From: Paenibacillaceae bacterium
GTDB lineage: Bacteria > Bacillota > Bacilli > Paenibacillales > Paenibacillaceae
Length of the DNA stretch: 64,000 nucleotides
Assembly (NCBI GenBank): GCA_004134985.1
Contig: REGQ01000004.1
Coordinates: forward strand, 124,001-188,000
Reading direction: 5' to 3'
Positions 45,405-53,490 of this stretch are shown in pieces; the stretch's first letter is position 1; each line of letters opens with the position of its first letter. The position numbers were made by a program, and so were the translations under genes. The notes beneath the pieces are model-generated. The model was given only the letters and a program-made list of their open reading frames with translations. It was not told the DNA's origin and searched no databases.

Positions 45405-46154
45405 ATGAATGAACAACAGAACAAGTCCAATAAGCAAGAAGAAGAGGCTCTCAAATCTGCTTCAGGAGAGCGTACTGCCGTAAAAGGCTCATCATGGAAA
45501 AGGTTGCTGTCGAAAAAATGGGTCTCCCCGGCAGCGTTCATAGCCGCGGCAGCACTCATCGTAACCTTAATGTGGATCTACCAGGGGACGCAAGAGCAGC
45601 CTGTGACGACGAACGAGACTGGCGTACTTACGGAGACCGCTGAAGGGAACGAAGAAGGTGTATTGGCGCCTTCAGAAGAAACAATGGAAGCGGCCGCTAA
45701 AAATGAGCAAATGCAGTGGCCGGTTCTGAACCGTGAAGAATTGGAAGTTTCGACGCCTTTCTACGAGGCCGAAGCGTCAGGCGAAGACCGGCAGGCGGCC
45801 ATCGTGCAGACGGACAATACGTTCACGCCGCATATGGGAATCGATCTGTCACGGCAAGATGATCAAAGCTTTGAGGTCGTCGCTGCGATGAGCGGAAAAG
45901 TCAGCCATGTAAAACTTCACCCGACGAACGGCAATATTGTAGAGATCACGCATCCGAATGGTTTGGTAACAATCTATCAAAGTTTGACAGACGTCCAGGT
46001 GAAAACTGGGGATGCTGTTCTGCAGAACACAATTATCGGAAAAGCGGGACGCAACGAGCTGGAGAAAGACCACGGTGTTCACTTGCACTTTGAAGTACGC
46101 AATGACGAAGAAGCGCTTAATCCGCTAGCATTGTTCTCCGATCTAGCAAATTGA
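45405..46154 (+). CDS. spoIIQ: Stage II sporulation protein Q, LytM/M23-type
   Basis: 249 residues; GTGAGGTGATG precedes ATG 45405. A short cytoplasmic tail and one membrane helix (about 42-59) lead to a LytM domain in the intermembrane space. Position directly after spoIID and the M23 fold identify SpoIIQ, the forespore half of the SpoIIQ-SpoIIIAH channel/zipper. The metal ligands look complete: His143 and Asp147 in PHMGIDLS and the HLH of HLHFEV at 226-228. B. subtilis SpoIIQ lacks the first histidine and is inactive, so this version may be an active endopeptidase as suggested for clostridial SpoIIQ. Confidence 0.9.
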   Translation: MNEQQNKSNKQEEEALKSASGERTAVKGSSWKRLLSKKWVSPAAFIAAAALIVTLMWIYQGTQEQPVTTNETGVLTETAEGNEEGVLAPSEETMEAAAKNEQMQWPVLNREELEVSTPFYEAEASGEDRQAAIVQTDNTFTPHMGIDLSRQDDQSFEVVAAMSGKVSHVKLHPTNGNIVEITHPNGLVTIYQSLTDVQVKTGDAVLQNTIIGKAGRNELEKDHGVHLHFEVRNDEEALNPLALFSDLAN

Positions 46155-46177
46155 GCAATTCCCAAAAGGGAGCAGCA

Positions 46178-46220
46178 GCCAACAGCTTCGCAATCCTTCG
46201 TGGATTGCGAAGCTGTTGGC
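46178..46220. terminator. Perfect 19-bp hairpin after spoIIQ, no T-run
   Basis: The arms 46178-46196 and 46202-46220 (GCCAACAGCTTCG.../...CGAAGCTGTTGGC) are perfectly complementary around loop TTCGT. The following bases are ATGTTCC. It may stop transcription from either side or protect the spoIIQ mRNA, and lies 42 bases outside the inverted-repeat element. Confidence 0.6.
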
Positions 46221-46261
46221 ATGTTCCAGTAAATAAGTGAGTAATAATTCCTATATCATAA

Positions 46262-46288
46262 CAGGTCGCACAATACCGATAGTTCGAC
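46262..46288 (+). repeat. Left 27-bp inverted repeat (putative recombination site)
   Basis: Reads CAGGTCGCACAAT...ATAGTTCGAC. It is the exact reverse complement of 47491-47517; the bases on both sides differ between the two ends. Confidence 0.95.
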
Positions 46289-46414
46289 TTAATAGGCCTT
46301 ACAAACCATATCTAATTATAGGTATTTAGGTCTATATTAACATGGGTTTCAATAGTTTGTCATCCTGATCCTTTGAATTAACCCTATCGCTCAGAAGAGA
46401 TCGTTTCTTTAAAA

Positions 46415-47305
46415 CTATTTGGCGGCAAGCAGATGTTTAATACTTTCCTCTACATAATCTGACGCAGATTTCTCCAATTGCTGTACAGTGTGCAGATAAC
46501 GCTGGGTCGTAGTAATTTCCGCATGACCGAGACTTTCCTGAACCTGCTGCAGCGTGGCCCCTCCCAATAATGCCAACGTAGCATTCGTATGCCTGAGCCA
46601 GTGAGGCGTTACGGTTTTCTGAAGGTTGGCGCTGCTAGAGGCTTGGCGGATAATACGCTCAACCTGCCGCGTTGTAATCGGCAGGAGCTGCACCATGCCA
46701 AAATACTGCCTGCTGTTCTGAATTTCCGACCATAGCATCGGCGGCACTTTGATTTCTCTTGATTTGCCGCCCTTCCCTTTGCGGATACTCACCCAGATTG
46801 ATGTCTCCGCAACATCCTCATAGAAGTCTCTCCACTCTACTGCGATAAGCTCAGATACCCTAAGCCCAAGCATGACAAGCATTAAACCGATCATATAGTT
46901 GCGAACGGATTGCTTTTTAAGTGCGGCAAGCAGCATGGATAATTCATTTTTGGTCAAGTACCGGTGCCTGCTATTGATCTGAATTTTGGGCATGCGGACA
47001 CAAGTTGTCGGATTTTGCTCAAGCAAGCCGATATTAGGATCGCTGCCCCATTTGTATAAAGAGCGGATCGAAGCCATCTGAATGGCAACGCTGGCCGACG
47101 ATTGCGGCCGTTTCCCCAACTCTCCGTTTAACAGCGCCAACTTAAAGTTTTCCACTGCCTGCCACTGGGCTTCCCGAAGCGAAGCCGGATTAATAAACTG
47201 CCGAAATCGTGAGATAGCCAGCCGATAATTTCTTAAGGTGTACGGTGATCTGTCCCTGTAAGATACCAGAAACCTGTCTACAATGATGTCGTCCTTTAAG
47301 AACAC
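46415..47305 (-). CDS. Tyrosine recombinase / integrase, Xer-like
   Basis: 296 residues from GTG 47305, which has a perfect AGGAGGTG seven bases upstream on the minus strand; ATG 47377 is in frame but lacks a ribosome site. An N-terminal SAM-like core-binding domain ('SPYTLRNYRLAISRFRQFI') precedes the catalytic domain. All catalytic residues are present: Arg149 (LGLRVSEL), Lys178/181 in the beta-hairpin RKGKGGKSR, His235 and Arg238 (TPHWLRHTNAT), His261 (ESLGHAEITT) and Tyr270 (TQRYLH). It should cut and rejoin DNA through a 3'-phosphotyrosine. It is oriented against all neighbours and lies inside a 27-bp inverted repeat that is probably its substrate. It is not the chromosomal XerC/XerD by context. 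Confidence 0.92.
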   Translation of the reverse strand: MFLKDDIIVDRFLVSYRDRSPYTLRNYRLAISRFRQFINPASLREAQWQAVENFKLALLNGELGKRPQSSASVAIQMASIRSLYKWGSDPNIGLLEQNPTTCVRMPKIQINSRHRYLTKNELSMLLAALKKQSVRNYMIGLMLVMLGLRVSELIAVEWRDFYEDVAETSIWVSIRKGKGGKSREIKVPPMLWSEIQNSRQYFGMVQLLPITTRQVERIIRQASSSANLQKTVTPHWLRHTNATLALLGGATLQQVQESLGHAEITTTQRYLHTVQQLEKSASDYVEESIKHLLAAK

Positions 47306-47490
47306 TCTCGCACCTCCTGTATTTTTGTGTGAAACAAAACGCACTCTCAAACGATGCAATATGATTGTTGAGGCCATCCTGGCCTTTATTCTGTTATGCT
47401 GACACGATTTTCCTTGCTAGACAAGTAGATTGTTTCAATGCTCTCCTGACACTTTTCGGAAGGTCAAGCAGATTGATTTGGGGTCTGGGC

Positions 47491-47517
47491 GTCGAACTAT
47501 CGGTATTGTGCGACCTG
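47491..47517 (-). repeat. Right 27-bp inverted repeat (putative recombination site)
   Basis: GTCGAACTAT, CGGT, ATTGTGCGAC and CTG in order. The two 10-base arms are complementary at 8 of 10 positions around a 4-base centre. It lies 92 bases upstream of the HD-GYP gene. Confidence 0.95.
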
Positions 47518-47608
47518 CCAAGACGAAGTTAGACATTTGGGTCCAGGCCAATAATGTTTAAGACATACAGCATAAAGAAATAATTGGAAGAGGAGAGGTT
47601 GGTTTAGA

Positions 47609-48820
47609 GTGAGGGAAACGTTGATAAGCATGTTGCGTCCGGGGGATGTCATCGCTCGTTCAATCCGCAATAAGAACGGCCAGACTGTGCTGAAGGAAGG
47701 CACGCCGCTTACCGGTCATTATCTTGACCGGTTGGAGCAAATGGGGATTAAGACAGTCATGATTGAATCGCTGCCGACAGCCAGCGTCCTTGCGCCCATA
47801 GGGAGCAGTCAGGCGGAGTCCTCGCAGAAGGGCCGGCAAGTATCCTCGCAGGCCAATCAGGGAATGATGGTTGTCCAGATGCACCAGGCGACGCCGCAGC
47901 TGCGACGCAAGAATGACCATGTCCAGCAAGAATATATGCTGCATTACCGTGAGCGTGTCAAAGACACGCTGATTCGTGTGATCGAGCCCGGCAAGCTGTT
48001 GGGCCGAATGACGGACGAAGCCCTCGAAAGCCGCTTTCGGCGGGTGTTTCGCAGCATCATGCTTGATATTTCCTCTCATTCCCAGATGGTGGATTATCTT
48101 GCCCAACTGCTGGAGATGGACAATTATTTATTTGAACATTCGATTAATGTAGCGGAATTGTCGTGCATCATGGGGGTAGCTGGCGGATTCGACAGCTCGG
48201 AGCTGCTGGAATTAACAATAGGCGGCTTGATGTTCGACATCGGTATGATCAAGCAGCCGCCGTCGCTTTTGAAGAGTGACCGTAAATTAACTTACGATGA
48301 GCGGATGACCCTGCAGAATCATACGACAGAAGGCTACCGCATGCTGCTTGAAATAGACGGAGTATCCCATAAGGCGGCCCAATGCGCGTTGTTTCATCAT
48401 GAGCGATTCAATGGCAACGGCTATCCGATGCGTGTCAAGGGAATGGAAATTCCGGAAATGGCGCAGATTGTGGCGATTGCCGATGTATTCGATGCGCTTA
48501 TCTCACCCCGTCATCACCGCAGTCCTTTTTCCGAAAGCGAGGCCATTGAATATTTGTTTGCGTCGGGCAACCACTTTTTCAGGGCGGATTTAGTGAATAT
48601 GTTTTTGAAGCAGGTGCTGTTTTTTCCGGAGGCGAGCGTACTTAAATTAAGCAGCGGGCAAGTTGCTGTCGTAACGGCCACAAGTACCGGAATGGCGCAT
48701 CGGCCTATCGTCAAAATTATTAGAGAATCGGACGGAACGGCTGTCGGTTCTCCTTACGAATTGGATCTGGCATTGAACCGGGATATTGTTGTTTTGCACT
48801 CTATTCAGGGGATTGGTTGA
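47609..48820 (+). CDS. HD-GYP-domain protein with altered HD motif
   Basis: 403 residues from GTG 47609, eleven bases after GAGGAGAGG. An N-terminal segment ('LISMLRPGDVIARSIRNKNGQTVLKEGTPLTGHYLDRLEQMGI') of the kind found before HD-GYP domains is followed by a Gln/Ser-rich linker and the HD-GYP domain (about 150-345). HHERFNGNGYP (263-273) is the GYP signature and 'ADVFDAL' its C-terminal aspartate site. However, the expected HDIGK is FDIGM (209-213): the metal-binding histidine and the lysine are both replaced. HD-GYP enzymes degrade cyclic di-GMP; this one may be inactive or act as a sensor. A possible promoter TTAGAC-N17-TAATGT (47529-47557) lies outside the neighbouring inverted repeat. 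Confidence 0.85.
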   Translation: MRETLISMLRPGDVIARSIRNKNGQTVLKEGTPLTGHYLDRLEQMGIKTVMIESLPTASVLAPIGSSQAESSQKGRQVSSQANQGMMVVQMHQATPQLRRKNDHVQQEYMLHYRERVKDTLIRVIEPGKLLGRMTDEALESRFRRVFRSIMLDISSHSQMVDYLAQLLEMDNYLFEHSINVAELSCIMGVAGGFDSSELLELTIGGLMFDIGMIKQPPSLLKSDRKLTYDERMTLQNHTTEGYRMLLEIDGVSHKAAQCALFHHERFNGNGYPMRVKGMEIPEMAQIVAIADVFDALISPRHHRSPFSESEAIEYLFASGNHFFRADLVNMFLKQVLFFPEASVLKLSSGQVAVVTATSTGMAHRPIVKIIRESDGTAVGSPYELDLALNRDIVVLHSIQGIG

Positions 48821-48860
48821 AAATAATTTACTAAAACAGCTTGTCACGCTTGGCTACAAA

Positions 48861-48888
48861 GAATATATACCCGCTCCCCTCATATAAT
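48861..48888 (+). promoter_or_regulatory. Candidate sigma-E promoter of spoIIID
   Basis: GAATATA (48861-48867), 13 bases, CATATAAT (48881-48888). Both halves are one base from the sigma-E patterns kmATATT and CATACAnT. spoIIID is a sigma-E gene in B. subtilis, and its GTG start lies 33 bases downstream. Confidence 0.6.
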
Positions 48889-48921
48889 GTACCAAACTAT
48901 CTCGAGTAGGGAGGCGGGAAC

Positions 48922-49209
48922 GTGCATGATTACATCAAAGAACGGACGATAAAAATCGGCCGCTGCATTGTGGAAACAAAAAATACAGTACGGACGATAG
49001 CCAAAGAATTTGGTGTGTCCAAAAGCACGGTGCACAAGGATCTGACTGAGCGGCTGCCGGAAATTAATCCTGATCTTGCTGACCAGGTAAAGCACATTCT
49101 CGAATATCACAAATCGATACGTCATTTAAGGGGAGGCGAAGCGACCAAAATCAAATATAAGAAAACTGTTACCAAAAAGCGTGAAGTGCTTACTGCCGGA
49201 AAAACATGA
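48922..49209 (+). CDS. spoIIID: Sporulation transcription factor SpoIIID
   Basis: 95 residues, starting at GTG 48922 (MHDYIKERTIKIGRCIVETK) after GGGAGGCGGG; the nearby ATG at 48926 is out of frame. The sequence is nearly the B. subtilis protein through residue 77: helix-turn-helix 'TVRTIAKEFGVSKSTVHKDL', then 'EINPDLADQVKHILEYHK' and 'SIRHLRGGEATKIKYKK', the basic C-terminal region that contacts the minor groove. SpoIIID represses and activates mother-cell genes after sigma-E and before sigma-K. Only the last 15 residues diverge. Confidence 0.97.
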   Translation: MHDYIKERTIKIGRCIVETKNTVRTIAKEFGVSKSTVHKDLTERLPEINPDLADQVKHILEYHKSIRHLRGGEATKIKYKKTVTKKREVLTAGKT

Positions 49210-49405
49210 CTTTTTTTCTACAAAAATAGAGGAATTTCGATTTTCGCAGCGAATACTGAACTAGATAAGCTTTTTTTGACATCCACATTAGTCGGGATCG
49301 GATTTGCCATCGTCAAAGACGGCGTCAGTCGCAGCGGTGTGGCATTTCGGCCATGCAGCCGAAAACAGCTATCGAACATTAATTACGGTGGGGGACTTAA
49401 GAGTT

Positions 49406-50407
49406 ATGTTGAGCAATGATATCGGAATCGACCTTGGGACGGCTAATGTATCCATACATGTGAAAGGGAAGGGTGTTGTACTTGACGAGCCTTCGGTTGT
49501 AGCAATCGAAAGCGACACGAAACGAGTATTGGCCGTTGGCGATGAAGCACGCCGCATGGTAGGCCGCACACCTGGTAATATTACGGCAATCCGTCCGTTG
49601 AAGGATGGGGTAATTGCTGACTTTGATATAACCGAAATTATGCTGAAAGCGTTCATAGACCGTATTGGCGGAAGGAAATGGTACAGCCGCCCGAGGATTC
49701 TGATATGCGCTCCAACTAATATAACATCAGTGGAACAGAAGGCGATTCGCGAAGCGGCGGAACGCAGCGGCGCTCGCGAAGTCTTTCTGGAAGAAGAGCC
49801 TAAAGCGGCTGCGATCGGGGCTGGAATGGATATATTCCAGCCTAGCGGCAACATGGTAGTCGATATCGGCGGCGGCACAACGGATGTAGCCGTCCTGTCG
49901 ATGGGTGATGTTGTAACGGCAGCCTCCATTAAGACAGCTGGCGACAAGTTCGACAGTGCCATCATGAGATACATAAAGAACAAGTACAAGCTGCTCATTG
50001 GCGAGCGTACAAGCGAGGATATCAAGATCAAGATCGGTAACGTCTCGAAGGATGGGCGCCGGGAAGAGATGGATATTCGCGGCCGTGATATGGTAACAGG
50101 GCTGCCGCTCACAATAACGATCCACTCGGACGAGATTCGTGAAGCGCTGTGGGATTCAGTGTCAAGCATTGTAATTGCAGCCAAGGCGGTTCTGGAGAAA
50201 ACGCCGCCTGAGCTGTCAGCGGATATTATCGACCGCGGCGTCATCCTCACGGGTGGCGGCGCGCTGCTTAACGGATTGGACACGCTGCTTGCTGAAGAGC
50301 TTAAAGTGCCTGTTCTCGTAGCGGACAACCCGATGCATTGTGTCGTCAAGGGCACGGGCATCATGCTCGATAATTTGGATAAAGTGGCTAAGAAACTGAT
50401 CAATTAG
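49406..50407 (+). CDS. mbl: MreB-like actin homologue Mbl
   Basis: 333 residues, the same length as B. subtilis Mbl, from ATG 49406 (MLSNDIGIDLGTANVSIHVKG) after GTGGGGGAC; the frame extends to 49304 without a ribosome site. Actin-fold signatures: phosphate-1 'IGIDLGTAN', phosphate-2 'VVDIGGGTTDVAVLS', adenosine motif 'GVILTGGGALLNGLD'. The membrane-associated filaments guide lateral cell-wall synthesis and cell shape. Its position right after spoIIID and before flhO identifies it as mbl rather than mreB. A TTGACA at 49276-49281 has no convincing -10. Confidence 0.95.
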   Translation: MLSNDIGIDLGTANVSIHVKGKGVVLDEPSVVAIESDTKRVLAVGDEARRMVGRTPGNITAIRPLKDGVIADFDITEIMLKAFIDRIGGRKWYSRPRILICAPTNITSVEQKAIREAAERSGAREVFLEEEPKAAAIGAGMDIFQPSGNMVVDIGGGTTDVAVLSMGDVVTAASIKTAGDKFDSAIMRYIKNKYKLLIGERTSEDIKIKIGNVSKDGRREEMDIRGRDMVTGLPLTITIHSDEIREALWDSVSSIVIAAKAVLEKTPPELSADIIDRGVILTGGGALLNGLDTLLAEELKVPVLVADNPMHCVVKGTGIMLDNLDKVAKKLIN

Positions 50408-50425
50408 TTTTAAGGGAGGGACTTC

Positions 50426-51301
50426 ATGCTCAGAGGACTCTATACAGCAGCTGCCGGAATGGTGACACAGCAACGCCGGCACGATACGGTAACGAACAAT
50501 ATTGCCAACTTGAATACACCTGGGTTCAAGCAGGTTAACGCGGTTTCCAAATCGTTTCCTGACATGCTTGTCTCATTGACCGGTGTTGAGAACCAGCCTG
50601 CCAAGCGGATTGGTGTTATCAATACCGGCGTTTTCGCGGAGGAGAGCCTCTCCATTCACCTGCAGGGCGATTTGTTTCAGACGAACGGAACACTTGATTT
50701 CGCGCTTAGTTCAAACCTGGGCGTTGAGGGTGCGGCCTTCGATGGCTCTGGGAAGTATGTCGATCCGGAGAGCGGCGAGGTGACCTTCCAGCCTCAGGCA
50801 TTCTTTACCGTGCAGGATCGCAATGGCGAGACACGCTATACGAGGGACGGGAAGTTCAGTCTGAATAGCGAAGGTTATCTGGTGACGGGCGACAACTCCC
50901 TCGTGCTTGGGACGAACAATGCACCGATTCGCTTCGCTGGCGACATTGCCTTGGACAATCTTGCGCTTGGGGAAAACCAGCGTTTCGTCGACCGGGTGAC
51001 GGGAGCGGATACGGGAATGCAGCTGCTGATTTCACGTGTTGAAAATCCGAACCTGCTCGTACGCGATGGCAACAGCAAGCTCAGAAATGAAGGCGGCGAA
51101 GAAAATGTGCGCGCGGCCAATGCCGGCGAGTTGGCGACGATTGAAGTGCGTCAGGGGTTTATTGAACGATCCAACGTCGATTCCGCACAATCAGCAGTTG
51201 ATTTGATGGCTGCGTTCCGTGCGTATGAAGCGAACCAGAAGATTGTTCAGTATTACGACCGCAGCTTGGAGAAGGCAGTTAACGAAATCGGCAGAGTATA
51301 G
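50426..51301 (+). CDS. flhO: Flagellar hook-basal body protein FlhO (FlgF/FlgG-like)
   Basis: 291 residues; AAGGGAGGG precedes ATG 50426. The N-terminal rod motif 'LRGLYTAAAGMVTQQRRHDTVTNNIANLNTPGFKQ' and the C-terminal 'SNVDSAQSAVDLMAAFRAYEANQKIVQYYDRSLEKAVNEIG' are the paired coiled-coil segments of axial flagellar proteins, with a beta-domain between ('QAFFTVQDRNGETRYTRDGKFSLNSEGYLVT'). FlhO and FlhP build the distal rod in Bacilli. flhP follows 11 bases downstream. Confidence 0.94.
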   Translation: MLRGLYTAAAGMVTQQRRHDTVTNNIANLNTPGFKQVNAVSKSFPDMLVSLTGVENQPAKRIGVINTGVFAEESLSIHLQGDLFQTNGTLDFALSSNLGVEGAAFDGSGKYVDPESGEVTFQPQAFFTVQDRNGETRYTRDGKFSLNSEGYLVTGDNSLVLGTNNAPIRFAGDIALDNLALGENQRFVDRVTGADTGMQLLISRVENPNLLVRDGNSKLRNEGGEENVRAANAGELATIEVRQGFIERSNVDSAQSAVDLMAAFRAYEANQKIVQYYDRSLEKAVNEIGRV

Positions 51302-51312
51302 GAGGCAGGCAA

Positions 51313-52161
51313 ATGAACAGCTCAATGATTAGCGCTATGGCGTCGATGAACGGGATGCAGCAGAAATTTGATTTGCTTGCCGAGAATATTGCCAATATTA
51401 ATACGGTAGGCTATAAGAGTAAGAATGCATCCTTTCAGGATTTGTTGACTACTTTATATAAGCAGGAAGATTCGTTTCAACAGCCGTCCCGTTTTACTCC
51501 TCCGGGATTTAACCAGGGATGGGGATCGCGTCTGACCATGATGCAGCCAGATTTCTCGCAGGGCGCGCTGCTTACTACAGGCAAAGAAAATGATTTGGCG
51601 ATAGAAGGCAACGCGCTGTTTGAAGTGCAGGTCGACGGCGATGGCGGACGCGCCTACACACGCAACGGGGACTTTCAATATACGGTAACCGATAATACAG
51701 GAAATATGACGCTCACGACAAATGAAGGCTATCCGGTTATCGCACAGCGCAGGAATGCGCAGGGCGTTCTGGAAGATATCTCGATTGTCATTCCGAAGAA
51801 TCATCAAGTTCGAATCGATGCTGACGGTCAAGTAACCGCGGTCTCTGCGGATGGCCTGACGGAGCGCGATCTGGGCAGATTGAAGCTCGTTCAGCCGACG
51901 AAGCCGGCCGTGTTGACGGCAGTAGACGACAACTTGTTTGTGATCGCACCGGGCTTGAATCAAGACGATGTTGTACGTACGATCTTGCCTGGCGACGGTA
52001 CTGAAGCAGCGGTCAGACAAGGGTTCCTGGAACAATCCAACGTTCAGTTGGCGGATCAGATGACGGAGTTGATGATTGTTCAACGGGCTTATCAAATGAG
52101 CGCGCGGGCGCTGACATCGAGTGATACCATGATGGGACTCGCCAACAACCTGCGCGGCTGA
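51313..52161 (+). CDS. flhP: Flagellar hook-basal body protein FlhP (FlgG-like)
   Basis: 282 residues; AGGAGGCAGGC precedes ATG 51313. 'MISAMASMNGMQQKFDLLAENIANINTVGYKSKNASFQD' and the C-terminal 'FLEQSNVQLADQMTELMIVQRAYQMSARALTSSDTMMGLANNL' are the rod/hook terminal motifs, with 'GNALFEVQ', 'AYTRNGDFQYT' and 'QGFLEQSNV' between. It is paired with flhO and placed as in B. subtilis, away from the main fla/che operon. Confidence 0.94.
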   Translation: MNSSMISAMASMNGMQQKFDLLAENIANINTVGYKSKNASFQDLLTTLYKQEDSFQQPSRFTPPGFNQGWGSRLTMMQPDFSQGALLTTGKENDLAIEGNALFEVQVDGDGGRAYTRNGDFQYTVTDNTGNMTLTTNEGYPVIAQRRNAQGVLEDISIVIPKNHQVRIDADGQVTAVSADGLTERDLGRLKLVQPTKPAVLTAVDDNLFVIAPGLNQDDVVRTILPGDGTEAAVRQGFLEQSNVQLADQMTELMIVQRAYQMSARALTSSDTMMGLANNLRG

Positions 52162-52181
52162 TAAGATTGGATGGATTTGAA

Positions 52182-52748
52182 ATGAGTATGGAAAGTCAGA
52201 ATGGACAGCCATATAGGCCGATTTCCGGAACGGGCGGTACGTCGTCCGGTGGAGAGCGCAACCGCGGCACAGTGGCAAGACGAAGCGTGGAATCGCGCGG
52301 CGCGAATGATCAATGGTTGAGCAGTGACAGCGTACGCGCTGCCGGTGCTGGTGCTCCAGGGATGCTGCTATCAGCAGACCAGGGCTATTCCTCGCCCTCG
52401 CGCGACAACCGCGAGCGGTCAGACAGCGACGGAGATGCGCGTAAGGATGCGGCTGAGAAGATTGATGCTGCGGTGAATGCCGGATCACAATCAGGCAATG
52501 CGAAGGATAGCGCTGGCAAAGCCAAAGGGAAAACGAAGTCAAAGGCCAAGGCGCGCAAGAAACGCCCTTGGATTGTCAGGCTTATTTTTTGGCTGATGAT
52601 TAAAAGCATTGCGCCGATTCTGCTTATACTGGCCTTGGCAGGCGGTTTATATTTGGGATATGTCATTCTGGGCAAAGGCTCAATGGATGATGTTTTCGAG
52701 ATCGAAACATGGCGGCACATGTATGACCTTATTTTTTCTGATACCTGA
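52182..52748 (+). CDS. Small membrane protein of the EpuA / 'RNA polymerase subunit beta' family (PF11772-like)
   Basis: 188 residues from ATG 52182 (MSMESQNGQP), seven bases after GGATGGA. The first 130 residues are hydrophilic and low in complexity (Gly, Ser, Arg, Lys, Ala), ending in a Lys-rich run. One strong membrane helix (about 140-165, 'IAPILLILALAGGLYLGYVIL') follows, and the C-terminal 'GSMDDVFEIETWRHMYDLIF' matches the family's GxxxDVFxxxTWxHxxDxI pattern. Proteins of this family are often annotated as RNA polymerase subunit beta, but that name does not reflect a demonstrated function. It follows flhP by 20 bases and is probably cotranscribed. Confidence 0.8.
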   Translation: MSMESQNGQPYRPISGTGGTSSGGERNRGTVARRSVESRGANDQWLSSDSVRAAGAGAPGMLLSADQGYSSPSRDNRERSDSDGDARKDAAEKIDAAVNAGSQSGNAKDSAGKAKGKTKSKAKARKKRPWIVRLIFWLMIKSIAPILLILALAGGLYLGYVILGKGSMDDVFEIETWRHMYDLIFSDT

Positions 52749-52819
52749 TTTGGATAGATAAATAGATAAAGAGTGGAGCAGCGTCCGTGAGGGGGCTGTT
52801 TTTTTATGTGCTTTTATTG

Positions 52820-52874
52820 GAGTTCCATTAAGGTTCCATTGAGCTTCCATTGAGGTTTTTTTTAGGTTCTGTTG
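52820..52874. repeat. 11-bp degenerate tandem repeat, 5 copies
   Basis: Units GAGTTCCATTA, AGGTTCCATTG, AGCTTCCATTG, AGGTTTTTTTT and AGGTTCTGTTG start at 52820, 52831, 52842, 52853 and 52864. No coding role is apparent. Confidence 0.65.
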
Positions 52875-52987
52875 CTATTGCGACGTTGGCGGGGAAGAGG
52901 GCAGACGGGGAACGGATAGTAGTGTGAGCGGCAATATAAGAAGCAGATAGTAGTGTGAGGGCCAGACAAGTAGATGAAGCAAAAGAA

Positions 52988-53185
52988 GGCCACGTGGAAT
53001 TCTAACGCTGATGAGCAGCGCTATTTAGGGAAATTCAGCCCCATAAATATTGTAAGGAAACTGAGACACCTTATTTCTAGAAAATCGCACGAATTTAGCC
53101 GTCCACGGGGGAATAAGCGCTGTGACAAGCGTTAGCGTTGCAAAAGGGCCAATTGAGGCCATATAAGAGCTGTGGCAAGCGTTAG
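52988..53185. repeat. Dispersed ~198-bp repeat, copy 2
   Basis: Same element as 28034-28232 and same orientation. It opens GGCCACGTGGAATTCTAACG, has a left arm CTAACGCTGATGAGCAGCGC (53002-53021), and right arms ending AAGCGTTAG at 53114-53135 and 53164-53185. The 740 bases between the small membrane-protein gene and the remnant at 53491 contain this copy and the 11-bp repeat; the stretch 53186-53490 shows nothing I recognise. Confidence 0.85.
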
Positions 53186-53490
53186 AGCAAGACCCACGAA
53201 TCCTCCGAAATAAAAAGCGCCTTAACAAAGGGGGACTTGACAGTTTGTGAGCTACTACCAGTAATGGACCCAGATGGAACTTGCCGGATCGCAATGAGAA
53301 CATTAGCCATAATTGGGGATACACTCATTGTCAGGGTTTATGCAACGTTAGTGAACATGTGTCCCTTGGGCGCTTGGTAGAGGTATGGCGTGGGGTTGAA
53401 TGCCATGGCTTAGAATTGGTGTGTTTTCGAGCTCTCGTCTCCGTCTCGTCTGGTGTTGTTCGCCCAAGGCGAATCACTCGAGAGGACTGA

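Larger units (their letters stand above)
46262..47517. mobile_element. Inverted-repeat-bounded tyrosine recombinase cassette (1,256 bp)
   Basis: A perfect 27-bp inverted repeat (46262-46288 and 47491-47517) encloses exactly one gene, a tyrosine recombinase on the minus strand, plus about 126 and 185 bases of non-coding flank. Each 27-bp end contains an internal imperfect dyad, as recombinase core sites do. No target-site duplication is visible at the outer edges. Two readings fit: an invertible segment carrying its own recombinase, or an insertion element ended by recombination sites. It sits between spoIIQ and the HD-GYP/spoIIID genes. Confidence 0.7.

Noticed and set aside
49276-49310. Sigma-A promoter for mbl from the perfect TTGACA at 49276
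   Set aside because: No acceptable -10 hexamer occurs 16-19 bases downstream.
51454-52542. Minus-strand open frame (362 codons) opposite flhP
   Set aside because: flhP on the plus strand is unambiguous; the opposite frame is Arg/His/Ser-rich and unlike any family.
53281-53490. Possible 69-residue gene before the FhuD-like remnant
   Set aside because: No ribosome site, odd composition, and it lies in clearly eroded sequence.
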